Assembly (NCBI GenBank): GCA_024234675.1
Contig: JACKNU010000001.1
Coordinates: 186,001-250,000 of the forward strand
Source: Pseudomonadales bacterium
GTDB taxonomy: Bacteria; Pseudomonadota; Gammaproteobacteria; Pseudomonadales; Halieaceae
Reading direction: 5' to 3'
DNA: 64,000 bases
The notes below the pieces were generated by a model that searched no databases, was not told where the DNA came from, and saw only the letters and a program-made list of their open reading frames with translations. Of the stretch, positions 54,189-63,180 are shown piece after piece (within the stretch, counting starts at the first letter, position 1; each line of letters starts with the position of its first letter). The translations under genes and the position numbers were made by a program.

Positions 54189-55202
54189 ATGAAAATAGAC
54201 GGTCCATTCTACGCCCGTCTCGAGGAGGCAGCCGCCGAGGCCGCCCGCCTGGCCGCCATCGGCTACGATGGCGTCTACACCCTGGAGGGCAGCTCGGACC
54301 CCTTCCTGCCGCTGGTGCTGGCCAGTGAGCACGCGCCGGGGGTGGATATCGCCACCGGCATCGCCGTGGCCTTTCCGCGCAATCCCATGCACCTGGCCTA
54401 CCAGGCCTGGGACCTGCAGCGTTTCAGCAAGGGGCATTTCCTGCTGGGGATCGGGTCGCAGGTCAGGGCCCACGTGGAGAAACGCTTCGGCACCGACTTC
54501 GATCGCCCGGCGGCGCGCATGCGCGAATACATCCAGGCGCTCAAGGCCATCTTCGCCTGCTGGCAGCACGGCGCGGCACTGGATTTTCACGGCCAGTACT
54601 ATCGGCACACCCTGATGACCCCCATGTTCAACCCGGGCCCCAACGAGTTCGGCATCCCCCCGGTGCTGCTGGGCGCCCTGGGCCCCCTGATGACCGAAGT
54701 GGCGGGGGAGGTCGCCGATGGCCTGATCGTGCATCCCTTCAACAATATCCCCTTCCTGGAGCAGGCGGCCCTGCCCGCGGTGCAACGCGGCCTCGCCAGG
54801 GCCGGCCGTGACCGGGGGGATTTCACCCTGCAGCTCAACGCCATGGTCATTACCGGCGAGAGCGGGCAGGCCATGGCCGCCGCCACCCGGAGCGTGAAAA
54901 GCCTGTTGGGCTTCTACGCCTCCACCCCGGCCTACCGTCCCCCCATGGAAGCCATAGGCCGCGGCGACCTGCAACCCGAACTCAACCGCCTCTCCAAGGC
55001 CGGCAAGTGGCAGGAGCTCGGCGAGCATATAGACGATGATTTCCTGGAGGCCTTCACTACCCGCGGCGAGCCCGACGAGATAGCGGGCAAGCTGCTGGCG
55101 AAATATGGCCAGCACGCCGACCGCCTGGCGATTTATGCGCCCTACGCGGCGCCGGATGGGATGTGGAAGAAAATCGTTGAAGGGCTTAAAAAAGAAAAGT
55201 AG
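54189..55202 (+). CDS. TIGR03617-type LLM class oxidoreductase
   Basis: The 337-residue protein has the LLM barrel with YDGVYTLEGSSDPFLPL, IAVAFPRNPMHLAYQAWDLQ and FLLGIGSQVRAHVEKRFG, a pattern I associate with the TIGR03617 group described as F420-dependent in mycobacteria. Gammaproteobacterial members may use flavin instead. It is followed, after a long inverted repeat, by two acyl-CoA dehydrogenases on the same strand, so a joint catabolic route is likely. Confidence 0.82.
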   Translation: MKIDGPFYARLEEAAAEAARLAAIGYDGVYTLEGSSDPFLPLVLASEHAPGVDIATGIAVAFPRNPMHLAYQAWDLQRFSKGHFLLGIGSQVRAHVEKRFGTDFDRPAARMREYIQALKAIFACWQHGAALDFHGQYYRHTLMTPMFNPGPNEFGIPPVLLGALGPLMTEVAGEVADGLIVHPFNNIPFLEQAALPAVQRGLARAGRDRGDFTLQLNAMVITGESGQAMAAATRSVKSLLGFYASTPAYRPPMEAIGRGDLQPELNRLSKAGKWQELGEHIDDDFLEAFTTRGEPDEIAGKLLAKYGQHADRLAIYAPYAAPDGMWKKIVEGLKKEK

Positions 55203-55297
55203 AAGATTGGCAATCCGCCTTAGATGACGCACTGAGGTGTCGGGGCCGGTTTAGGCCGGTCGGACGATCAGGTGTTTGAGAATAGCAAGGAGGGGGT

Positions 55298-55412
55298 GCG
55301 GGGCGAAGGGTTTTGCGTGACCGTTGAGCGCATGGAGGCGCGGGGCGGCCAACCGCGATACGAGCCCCCATGGATGGGTCTACGGCGAGTCACGTAAAAC
55401 CCTTCGCGCCGC
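55298..55412. repeat. long imperfect inverted repeat, possible repetitive element or terminator
   Basis: Left arm 55298-55321 and right arm 55389-55412 are complementary at 22 of 24 positions, with 67 bases between. The spacer holds smaller inverted motifs, GCGC(55328-55331)/GCGC(55338-55341) and CCCATGGATGGG. The element fills the gap between the LLM gene and the acyl-CoA dehydrogenase pair. Its structure is like a dispersed intergenic palindrome, but no second copy was found in the window. Confidence 0.6.
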
Positions 55413-55441
55413 GACCCCGGTGGTCACGACGAGGATAACAA

Positions 55442-56629
55442 ATGAACATCCAGTTCACCCAAGAGCAGCTGGCCCTGCGCGACGAACTGCGCGCCTACTT
55501 CGCGCAACTGATGACCCCGGAACTGCGCGCCGAATGCGAACGCGACATGGGGGAGGGCGGCGGACCGCTGTGGCGGGAAGCCCTGCGGCAAATGGGGCGC
55601 GACGGCTGGATAGGCGTCGGCTGGCCCGAATCCTGGGGCGGCCGCGGGCTAACCCCCCTGGAACAGTTCATCTTCGTCGAGGAAGTGATGCGCGCCGGCT
55701 ACCCCTTCCCCTTCCTCACCACCGAGTCAGTGGGCCCCATCCTGGCCGAGCACGGCAACGACTGGATACGCGCCGAACTGGTGCCGAAAATACTGCAGGG
55801 CGAGCTGCTGATCGCCATCGGTTACTCCGAGCCCGGCGCCGGCACCGACCTTGCCAGCCTCAAGACCAGCGCGGTGCGCGACGGCGATGACTGGGTTATC
55901 AACGGCCAGAAAATGTGGACCTCCCTGGCCCACTTCTGCGACTACACCTGGCTGGCGGTGCGCACCGATCCCGATGCCCCGAAAAAACACAAGGGCATCT
56001 CCATGTTCCTGGTGCCCAACAGCGATCCCGGCTGGAGTTGCACTCCGGTACACACCCTGGGCGGGGTGCGCACCAACGCCACCTACTACGACAATATCCG
56101 GGTCAGCGCCGACCACCTGGTGGGCGACCTCAACGGCGGCTGGAAGCTGATTACCGGCCAGCTCAATCGCGAGCGCCTCAGCCTGATCAATTTCGGCCCC
56201 ATCTCCCAGTTATTCAACCAGGTGACCCGCTGGGCCCGCGAGACAGACTTGCCCGCAGGCGGCAGGGTCGCGGACCAACCCTGGGTGCAGCAAAACCTGG
56301 GTCGCTGCCGCGCCCTGATCGAGTGCATGAAGCTGATCGTCTACAAGCAGTCCTGGGCCATGACCGTGGGGGCCCTGGAAATGGCCGATGCCTCGGCCGC
56401 CAAGGTCTACGGTTCAGAGGGGTTCATAGAGATCTATCGCATGCTGGGGGAGGTGGTAGGGCAGGCGGGCCTGCTGCGATCGGGTAGCGGCCAGGGCAGT
56501 GCCGAGGCCGGCAAAATCGAACGCCTGTATCGCACCGCTTCGATTATCACCTTTGGTGGAGGCGCCAACGAGATCCAGCGCGACATCATCTCTGCCGCGG
56601 GCTTGTGGATGCCCCGCGCCAGTCGCTGA
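55442..56629 (+). CDS. acyl-CoA dehydrogenase
   Basis: The 395-residue FAD enzyme shows IAIGYSEPGAGTDLASLKTS, WVINGQKMWTS and the C-terminal IITFGGGANEIQRDIIS. It is the larger of a tandem pair (next gene 12 bases downstream), an arrangement typical of heteromeric (alpha2beta2) acyl-CoA dehydrogenases acting on sterol or bulky acyl-CoA side chains. GAGGATAACA precedes the ATG. Confidence 0.9.
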   Translation: MNIQFTQEQLALRDELRAYFAQLMTPELRAECERDMGEGGGPLWREALRQMGRDGWIGVGWPESWGGRGLTPLEQFIFVEEVMRAGYPFPFLTTESVGPILAEHGNDWIRAELVPKILQGELLIAIGYSEPGAGTDLASLKTSAVRDGDDWVINGQKMWTSLAHFCDYTWLAVRTDPDAPKKHKGISMFLVPNSDPGWSCTPVHTLGGVRTNATYYDNIRVSADHLVGDLNGGWKLITGQLNRERLSLINFGPISQLFNQVTRWARETDLPAGGRVADQPWVQQNLGRCRALIECMKLIVYKQSWAMTVGALEMADASAAKVYGSEGFIEIYRMLGEVVGQAGLLRSGSGQGSAEAGKIERLYRTASIITFGGGANEIQRDIISAAGLWMPRASR

Positions 56630-56641
56630 GAGGGAGGGGAA

Positions 56642-57772
56642 ATGGACTTTGGTTTCAACGAGCAGCAGCGGGAAGTGCAGGCCCTGGCCCGGAAAATCCT
56701 GTCCGAGCAGGTGAGCGCCCAGTCGCTGGCGGCCTACGACGAGTATGCGCAGCCGCGCTTTAATGCCGCCCTGTGGCAGCAGCTGGCCGCTGCGGGGCTG
56801 GCGGGCGTGGCCCTGGACGAGTGCCACGGGGGCATGGGTTTTGGCTTTACCGAACTGGCACTGCTGGTGGAGGAGGTGGGGCGCAGCATCGCGCCACTGC
56901 CGGTGATCAGTCACGGTCTCGCCGCCCTGGCGCTGCAGCGCTTCGCCGGTCGGGCAATACGGGATGCCCTGCTGCCGGCGGCAGCCGCCGGCGAGATCCT
57001 GCTCGGCGTGGCTCTGAGCGAGCCGCTCAACGAAGATCCGGCGCTGCCGCTGGCCGTTAAAGCGCGGCCCGAGGGCGACGATCTGGTGCTGCAGGGCGTC
57101 AAGACCGCCGTGGCCTTCGCCGCCCAGGCCGATCGCATCCTGCTGGCGGCGCGCCACGGCGACGACGTGGCAGTGCTGCTGCTGAATCCCCGCGCCCCGG
57201 GGGTGAGCCTGGAAGCGCTGGAAACCACCAGCTTTGAGCCGCAGTACGACATGCTGCTGGACGGCGCCCGGGTGCCCGCCGCGGACATCATCTGCACCAG
57301 CGATGGCGCAGCGATGATGGACTGGCTGGCCCAGCGTGTGACCGCAGCCATCTGCGCCCATCAGCTGGGGGCCGCGGATTGCGCCATGCGTATGGCGGCC
57401 GGGTATACCTCCGAGCGCAAGCAGTTCGAGGTGCCGGTGGCGACCTTCCAGGCGGTGGGGCACCGCATGGCCGACTGCTACATCGATATCGAGTGCCTGC
57501 GACTGACGACCTACCAGGCCGTGTCCCTGCTGGACAGCGAGCAACCGGCCCTCACCGAGGTGCAGATCGCCAAGATCTGGGCAGGCGATACCGGCCACCG
57601 GGTGAGCTATGCCAGCCAGCACGTGCACGGCGGTACCGGCATAGACCGGGAGTACCCGTTGTGGCGCTATTGCCTGTGGCTGCGCCACAACGAGATGACC
57701 CTGGGCTGCAGCGCGGCCCAGACAGCCGCGCTGGGACGCCGCCTCGCCGCAGGGGAGGCGCTGTTTACCTGA
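56642..57772 (+). CDS. acyl-CoA dehydrogenase (partner subunit)
   Basis: The 376-residue protein has MDFGFNEQQREVQALARKIL, LGVALSEPLNEDPALPLAV and HVHGGTGIDREYPLWRY. It is more divergent than its neighbour, lacking the usual EPGAGSD-type motif (LSEPLNEDPA instead), which fits the non-FAD-binding half of a heteromeric dehydrogenase. It lies 12 bases after its partner. GGGAGGGG precedes the ATG. Confidence 0.88.
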   Translation: MDFGFNEQQREVQALARKILSEQVSAQSLAAYDEYAQPRFNAALWQQLAAAGLAGVALDECHGGMGFGFTELALLVEEVGRSIAPLPVISHGLAALALQRFAGRAIRDALLPAAAAGEILLGVALSEPLNEDPALPLAVKARPEGDDLVLQGVKTAVAFAAQADRILLAARHGDDVAVLLLNPRAPGVSLEALETTSFEPQYDMLLDGARVPAADIICTSDGAAMMDWLAQRVTAAICAHQLGAADCAMRMAAGYTSERKQFEVPVATFQAVGHRMADCYIDIECLRLTTYQAVSLLDSEQPALTEVQIAKIWAGDTGHRVSYASQHVHGGTGIDREYPLWRYCLWLRHNEMTLGCSAAQTAALGRRLAAGEALFT

Positions 57773-57863
57773 GCCGGGGCCCGCAAAAATACAACTTTTC
57801 CGCTAAAGATTCGTCTTGCGGTGGATTTCTCCCGCCCGAGGCTGCTGTACACTAGCGCCCGTC

Positions 57864-58586
57864 ATGTTCTCGATCGCCCCAATTCGGTTTGCCCTGCTGA
57901 CACTGTTCTCCCTGTGGGCGCTGTGCACGGCCGGCTGTGGCAGTACTCCCCAGCCCCGGCATGTGCCCAACCAGCCTCCGACAGAGGTGAATTTCAGCGG
58001 CTTCTGGGAGCTGGACTACAGCCAGAGCGATAATATCCAGGCCAAGCTGGATAGCCTGGTGCGCGATTTGCGCAAGCAGTCAGCGCAGCGCGCCGGTGCC
58101 GCGGGGGTATACCAGCAGCCCACCGCGGGGGTCATCATCGGCGGCCCGGGCGGTACCAACAGCGGCACCTCGATCATAGGCCTGGCGCAGATGGCCGACC
58201 TGGTCACCCAGTCCCAGTTGCTGGAGATCGAACAGGACACCCACGATATCAAGGTCAAGCGCGAGGAGGACTACGCCCTGACCTGCGAATTCTTTGCGGG
58301 TCAGTACCACACCCTGGAGACCCCCCTGGGCAAGGAGATCTGTGGTTGGGACGGGCACCAGCTTATCTTCAAGACCATTCTGCCCGAGGGCCTGACTATA
58401 CAGCAGGTGCTCACCATGGGCGCCGATCGCCGGCGGCTGAACATTGCCACCACCGTGATTTCCGACCGGGTTACCTCGCCGTTCACGGTGAACCGGGTCT
58501 ACAACCGCTACCAGCCCACGGACAGTGGCTACAGTTGCAAGATGACGATTTCTCGGGGGCGGGTATGCACGACCGAAAAGCAGTAG
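57864..58586 (+). CDS. putative lipoprotein of unknown function
   Basis: The 240-residue protein has a signal peptide and a lipobox-like TAGC (Cys at about residue 25, preceded by LWALCTAG). The rest includes NFSGFWELDYSQSDNIQAKL and VYQQPTAGVIIGGPGG and no family I can name. The start at 57864 is chosen because the signal peptide begins there. Its last 22 bases overlap the start of the next exported protein gene, so the pair are probably functionally linked. Confidence 0.7.
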   Translation: MFSIAPIRFALLTLFSLWALCTAGCGSTPQPRHVPNQPPTEVNFSGFWELDYSQSDNIQAKLDSLVRDLRKQSAQRAGAAGVYQQPTAGVIIGGPGGTNSGTSIIGLAQMADLVTQSQLLEIEQDTHDIKVKREEDYALTCEFFAGQYHTLETPLGKEICGWDGHQLIFKTILPEGLTIQQVLTMGADRRRLNIATTVISDRVTSPFTVNRVYNRYQPTDSGYSCKMTISRGRVCTTEKQ

Positions 58587-59716
58587 CGCGGCTGTTGCTC
58601 GCCGCCGGGCTGGTGCTGCTGTTGGCTCCGGCCAGGGCCCAGCAACCGGCGCTGGCCGGCCTGGATCCTGAGGCGGAGGTGACGCCGGTGGGCCGGGTGA
58701 CGCTGGAGGTGGAGCAGTCGCCGCGGGAGGAGCGCCTGCTCGATGTGGGGCTGGCCGTGTTCGACGCCGGCATTCCCGCCGACGCGTCCACCCACAGCGC
58801 ACTGGGCATTTTCCCGGAGATCCGCAAGGCTGAGGCGCAGTACATCCCCGTGTTGCTGCGCAACGTACTGCAGAATGCCAACGCCTGGGGCGTGGTGCGG
58901 GTGCTGCCGGATGAACAGACCACCTCCGAGCTGCTGGTGACCGGGCGCATACTGCATTCCGACGGCCAGTTCCTGGCCCTGCAGGTACGCGCGCTGGACG
59001 CCACGGGTCGGCAGTGGCTGGATCGAACCTACCTGGACGAAGCCGGCGAGGGCGACTACCCCGTGCGCGAGTCGCAGGATCCCTACGCCGATCTATATCG
59101 CCGGATCGCCAACGATCTGCTGGCGGCGCGGCGCCAGCTGGATGAAGCCGAGTTGCGCAGCATCCGTGAGGTAGCCCTGCTGCGCTATGCGGCCAGCCTG
59201 TCGGAAGAGGCTTTCGGTGGCTTCCTGCAGCGTGACCCTGCCGGCCGCTACCGGGTGCTGAGGCTGCCGGCCCAGGGCGACCCGATGATGGAGCGGGTAG
59301 AGCGTATCCGCAACCAGGAGCACCTGTTCGTGGACACCGTGGACGAGCAGTACGTCAAGCTGTACGAGCAGATGGCCACCACCTACAGCCTCTGGCGCCA
59401 GTACGACCGGGAGCAGGCCCTGTATCGCCAGGACTACGAGCAGCGCGCCCAGGGCAGGGAGCGCTACGGCCAGCGCGGCAGCTTCGTGGCGATGGAGCAG
59501 ACCTACAACATGTACAAGCAGATAAAGATCCAGCAGCAGGACCTGGACGAGATGGCGCTGGGCTTCAACAATGAAGTGGCGCCCACGGTGATGGAAGCCA
59601 GCGGCAAGGTATTCCGGCTCAGCGGCACCCTGGAATCACAGTACAACGAGTGGCGCGATATCCTGCGCAGGATATTCGCCCTGGAGACCGGCCTGCCCGC
59701 CGACACGCCCGGCTAA
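58565..59716 (+). CDS. exported protein of unknown function
   Basis: The 383-residue protein has a signal peptide (LLLAAGLVLLLAPARAQQ) and then regions such as GLAVFDAGIPADASTHSALG and RNVLQNANAWGVVRVLPD, with a C-terminal helical part rich in charged residues (EQALYRQDYEQRAQGRERYG). I do not recognise a known family. It overlaps the upstream lipoprotein gene by 22 bases. Both are likely periplasmic or outer-membrane associated. Confidence 0.7.
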   Translation: MHDRKAVARLLLAAGLVLLLAPARAQQPALAGLDPEAEVTPVGRVTLEVEQSPREERLLDVGLAVFDAGIPADASTHSALGIFPEIRKAEAQYIPVLLRNVLQNANAWGVVRVLPDEQTTSELLVTGRILHSDGQFLALQVRALDATGRQWLDRTYLDEAGEGDYPVRESQDPYADLYRRIANDLLAARRQLDEAELRSIREVALLRYAASLSEEAFGGFLQRDPAGRYRVLRLPAQGDPMMERVERIRNQEHLFVDTVDEQYVKLYEQMATTYSLWRQYDREQALYRQDYEQRAQGRERYGQRGSFVAMEQTYNMYKQIKIQQQDLDEMALGFNNEVAPTVMEASGKVFRLSGTLESQYNEWRDILRRIFALETGLPADTPG

Positions 59717-59747
59717 TTGCACAGACCACTTATGCAGGGGCCCTTTA

Positions 59748-60518
59748 ATGGGCTATGCTTCGCACATGGCTGCCAAAGATAAAGATAACGAACACGAATC
59801 GCTGCTCTTCTCGCTGCGTAAACTCACCGGCCAGGTAGCGGGCGGCACCCTCGGGCTGGCGCGCAATACCGCCGCCATGACCGCCATGTTCGGCGAGAAC
59901 TGGTTGCGCTCCACTGTGCTCAACCAGCTGGAGCCCGAACGCCTGGAAGCCATGGCCGAGGCCGGGCACTTCCTGCGCGATGCCAGGGAAACCGCGGGCA
60001 TGTCCATCAAGGACCTGGCCGAAAGCCTGGGTCTGCAGGACAAGTCCATGCTGGAGGACATCGAGAGCGGCCAGACCATCATGCCGCTGGAGGTGATGCT
60101 GCGCAGCGCCTCCCTGCTGGCCCGGCACGACCCGATTCCCTTTCTCATCAAGTTCATGCGCACCTACAACCCGGCGCTGGAGAAAACCCTGGAGCAGTGG
60201 GGCGTGCTGGCGCTGCCCAAACAGTACGAACGCGAGCGGCGCTTTATCAATCTCTATCGCCAGCACGATATCCTGCGCGGTTTTACCGATGCCGAGTACG
60301 AGCGCTTTATTCACTACATGCAGGGTTCCATCAGCCTGGTGCTGGACGTGATGCAGTCGGAGAAATCCGCCAATGCCGGCAAGCGCCAGGGCGCGGACAA
60401 GGGCGCGGACAAGGCCGCGGCGAAGAGTAAGCCCAGGGCCAAGAGCACAACCCGGGCCAGGAAGGCCGCACCGCGCAAACGCAAGCGGGCTCCCGCAGCG
60501 AAACGCCCCGCCTCCTGA
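59748..60518 (+). CDS. helix-turn-helix protein with basic C-terminal tail
   Basis: The 256-residue protein has a Cro/C1-type helix-turn-helix at about 75-130 (LRDARETAGMSIKDLAESLG). A linker of about 75 residues leads to a Lys/Arg/Ala/Pro tail from about 205 (SKPRAKSTTRARKAAPRKRK), including the small repeat GADKGADK. It is likely a nucleoid- or DNA-associated regulator. An alternative start is the ATG at 59766. AGGGG lies seven bases before the chosen start. Target unknown. Confidence 0.75.
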   Translation: MGYASHMAAKDKDNEHESLLFSLRKLTGQVAGGTLGLARNTAAMTAMFGENWLRSTVLNQLEPERLEAMAEAGHFLRDARETAGMSIKDLAESLGLQDKSMLEDIESGQTIMPLEVMLRSASLLARHDPIPFLIKFMRTYNPALEKTLEQWGVLALPKQYERERRFINLYRQHDILRGFTDAEYERFIHYMQGSISLVLDVMQSEKSANAGKRQGADKGADKAAAKSKPRAKSTTRARKAAPRKRKRAPAAKRPAS

Positions 60519-60624
60519 GGTCTCCGGGCGCTCCCCAAAAGCTATAATCTAGATCACTTAATGCTTGTAACGCATTGAAATATATTGGTTATGTCAATTT
60601 TATTATCATCGGTTACAGGGCTTT

Positions 60625-62913
60625 ATGACACGTGATCAATTCGCCGCGGACCAGTGGTTTGGGGCCTGCCCCAAGGGGCTGGAGGGGCTGCTGCTGGCGG
60701 AACTGGAGACCCTGGGCGCCACGTCGACCCGGGAAACCGTGGCGGGTGTCTACTTTACCGGTCCCCTGGCGATCGGCTATCGCGCCTGCCTCTGGTCGCG
60801 CCTGGCAAACCGCATCCTGCGCCCCATCGCGCGCCTGGAGGCCGGGGATGCGGATACCCTGTACAGTCAGCTCAAGGAGGTGCAGTGGGGGGAGTTGTTC
60901 GGGCCCGAGCAGAGCTTCGCCATCGATTTCTCCGGTGAGAACCGCCAGATCCGCAATACCCAGTTCGGCGCGCAGCGCAGCAAGGACGCCGTCGTCGACT
61001 GGTTTGTGGCCCGCGATGGCAGGCGCCCCTCGGTGGCCAGGAAGGAGCCTGATGTCCGCCTCAATATTCGCCTGTCCGGCAACCAGGCCGTGCTGTCGCT
61101 GGATTTTTCCGGTGGCAGCCTGCACCAGCGGGGCTATCGGCTGCAGGCCGGCGCCGCGCCACTGAAGGAAAACCTGGCTGCCGCCATCCTGTTGCGGGCG
61201 GACTGGCCGGGAATCGCCGCCCGGGGCGGGGCCCTGCTCGACCCCATGTGCGGCTCTGCCACCCTGTTGCTGGAGGGGGCCATGATGGCGGCGGATATCG
61301 CCCCCGGGCTGGCGCGGCGGCGCTTCGGGTTCGAGCGCTGGAAAGGCCACAATGAGACCCAGTGGCAGGCGCTGCTCGCCGATGCCAGGGGACGGGCCGA
61401 GCGGGGCAGGGCCTCCAGCCTGCCGGAGATTCGCGGCTACGATGCGGACCCCGGGGTGATTCGCAGCGCCCAGCAGAACATCGCCCGAATGGGCCTGGAA
61501 AAAACTGTAAGAGTCAGTGTCAAATCACTGTCACTATTGAAAAAACCCTCTCACGCGCCCATGCCGTTCGGGCTGCTCGTGTGCAACCCTCCCTACGGTG
61601 AGCGACTGGGGGATAAGGCCAGCCTGGTGTACCTGTATCGCCAGTTGGGGGACCTGATGGCGGCCGAGTTCAGCGGCTGGCAGGCGGCGCTGTTGACCTC
61701 GGATCTGGAGCTGGGCAAAGCCACGGGGTTGCGCAGCCACAAGCGCTATGCCCTGTGGAATGGCGCCATCGCCGCGCATCTGCTGCTGTTCGACCTGGCT
61801 GCCAATGAGCTGCGTTCACCCCGGTCCCCGGCGGCTACCGGGACAGGCGGCGCCGCAACGGCTGCCGGAGAGGCGCCCCTGGCCGAGGGTGGCCGCATGT
61901 TCGCCAACCGGCTGCGCAAGAATCGCAAGCGGCTGGCAAACTGGGTGAAGCGGGAGCACATCAGCTGTTATCGCCTCTACGACGCCGACATGCCGGAGTA
62001 CGCGGTGGCCGTGGATGTCTACGGCGACCAGGTTCACGTGGCCGAGTACCAGGCTCCGAGGGGCGTCGATCCAGCCGCGGCGGAGCGCCGCATGGAAGAG
62101 GTGAGGGCGGCCCTGCCGCAGGCGCTGGAGGTGCCCGCCGCGGCGATCGCCTACAAACAGCGGCGCCGCCAGCGCGGCAGCGAGCAGTATGAAAAGCAGG
62201 CCAGCAGGGCGGAGTTCATCAGCGTCACCGAGGGGAACGCGCGACTGCTGGTCAACCTGCATGACTACCTGGACACGGGCCTGTTCCTGGACCATCGGCC
62301 CCTGCGTCGCCGGCTTTATGGGGAGGCGGCAGGCAAGGATTTCCTCAACCTGTTTTGCTATACCGGTGCGGCCACGGTGCAGGCCGCCCTCGGAGGCGCG
62401 CGCTCTACCACCAGTGTCGACCTGTCCAATACCTACCTGGGCTGGCTGCGCAAGAACCTGGCTCACAACGGCCTGGATGAAACCCGCAATAGCCTGCAGC
62501 GGGCCAATTGCCTGGAGTGGCTTAAGCAGGCCGGTGGGCGCTATGACCTGGTGTTACTGGACCCGCCGTCCTTCTCCAATTCGACGGCCATGACCGGCAG
62601 TTTCGATGTGCAGCGCGACCACCCGGAGTTGCTGCGCGCGGCCATGGGCGTACTGCGCAGCGGCGGCACCCTGTATTTTTCCAATAACCGCCGGGGTTTC
62701 CGGCTGGATGCGCAGTTGCTGGAGGAGTTCATTTGCGAGGACATCACCGGGCAGACCCTGGATCCGGATTTCCAGCGCAATCGCAGGATTCACTGCTGCT
62801 GGCTGGTGCGCCACCGGGACCGGAAATTTGCCTGGCCCGCTGCTGGGCAGCCATCCCAACCCCAGGCGGGCGCCGCTCGCAGGCGGCGGGCACAGGCGCC
62901 CCGGGGAGGGTGA
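60625..62913 (+). CDS. rlmKL: bifunctional 23S rRNA methyltransferase RlmKL
   Basis: The 762-residue fusion methylates 23S rRNA at G2445 (N2, RlmL half) and G2069 (m7G, RlmK half). The N-terminal THUMP region is followed by the first methyltransferase motif NPPYGERLGD (N321-Y324) and the second by DPPSFSN starting at D646. E. coli RlmKL is 702 residues; an insert rich in Ala/Gly (about 395-415, TGTGGAATAAGEAP) accounts for much of the difference. A possible -10 TATAAT is at 60543-60548. Confidence 0.95.
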   Translation: MTRDQFAADQWFGACPKGLEGLLLAELETLGATSTRETVAGVYFTGPLAIGYRACLWSRLANRILRPIARLEAGDADTLYSQLKEVQWGELFGPEQSFAIDFSGENRQIRNTQFGAQRSKDAVVDWFVARDGRRPSVARKEPDVRLNIRLSGNQAVLSLDFSGGSLHQRGYRLQAGAAPLKENLAAAILLRADWPGIAARGGALLDPMCGSATLLLEGAMMAADIAPGLARRRFGFERWKGHNETQWQALLADARGRAERGRASSLPEIRGYDADPGVIRSAQQNIARMGLEKTVRVSVKSLSLLKKPSHAPMPFGLLVCNPPYGERLGDKASLVYLYRQLGDLMAAEFSGWQAALLTSDLELGKATGLRSHKRYALWNGAIAAHLLLFDLAANELRSPRSPAATGTGGAATAAGEAPLAEGGRMFANRLRKNRKRLANWVKREHISCYRLYDADMPEYAVAVDVYGDQVHVAEYQAPRGVDPAAAERRMEEVRAALPQALEVPAAAIAYKQRRRQRGSEQYEKQASRAEFISVTEGNARLLVNLHDYLDTGLFLDHRPLRRRLYGEAAGKDFLNLFCYTGAATVQAALGGARSTTSVDLSNTYLGWLRKNLAHNGLDETRNSLQRANCLEWLKQAGGRYDLVLLDPPSFSNSTAMTGSFDVQRDHPELLRAAMGVLRSGGTLYFSNNRRGFRLDAQLLEEFICEDITGQTLDPDFQRNRRIHCCWLVRHRDRKFAWPAAGQPSQPQAGAARRRRAQAPRGG

Positions 62914-62968
62914 TGCAAACGTATATACATTTGCAACCCCCTGTGATGATGCGGGCTAGCCGGTAAGT

Positions 62969-62985
62969 GGCCACAAACAGTGGCC
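62969..62985 (+). terminator. weak hairpin downstream of rlmKL
   Basis: GGCCAC, a five-base loop AAACA, and GTGGCC form a six-pair hairpin 56 bases after the rlmKL stop. No U-run follows, so rho-independent termination is not shown. Confidence 0.25.
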
Positions 62986-62993
62986 GGCAGAAA

Positions 62994-63002
62994 ATATCCA
63001 CA
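62994..63002 (+). promoter_or_regulatory. near-consensus DnaA box
   Basis: ATATCCACA differs from the consensus DnaA box TTATCCACA only at the first base. It lies 190 bases from the paired perfect boxes, across an AT-rich tract (63061-63098). Confidence 0.4.
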
Positions 63003-63180
63003 CTGGCGGCAGCCGCGCTGCTATAACAGGGTTTTGCGTACCGGGGTGCCGGGAAACACTATAAAAAATCGCTAAGTCATTGATTTAATATTCCTAAACC
63101 CTGCCCAGGGTGACCGCTGGAGAAAAACCAAAACTTCGTTTTTTAGAATTACCCGCCACCTTGATCAGATAATGTCCCCA

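Noticed and set aside
53128..55202. Calling the two LLM proteins F420-dependent
   Set aside because: Cofactor cannot be read from the sequence and no F420 synthesis gene is in the window.
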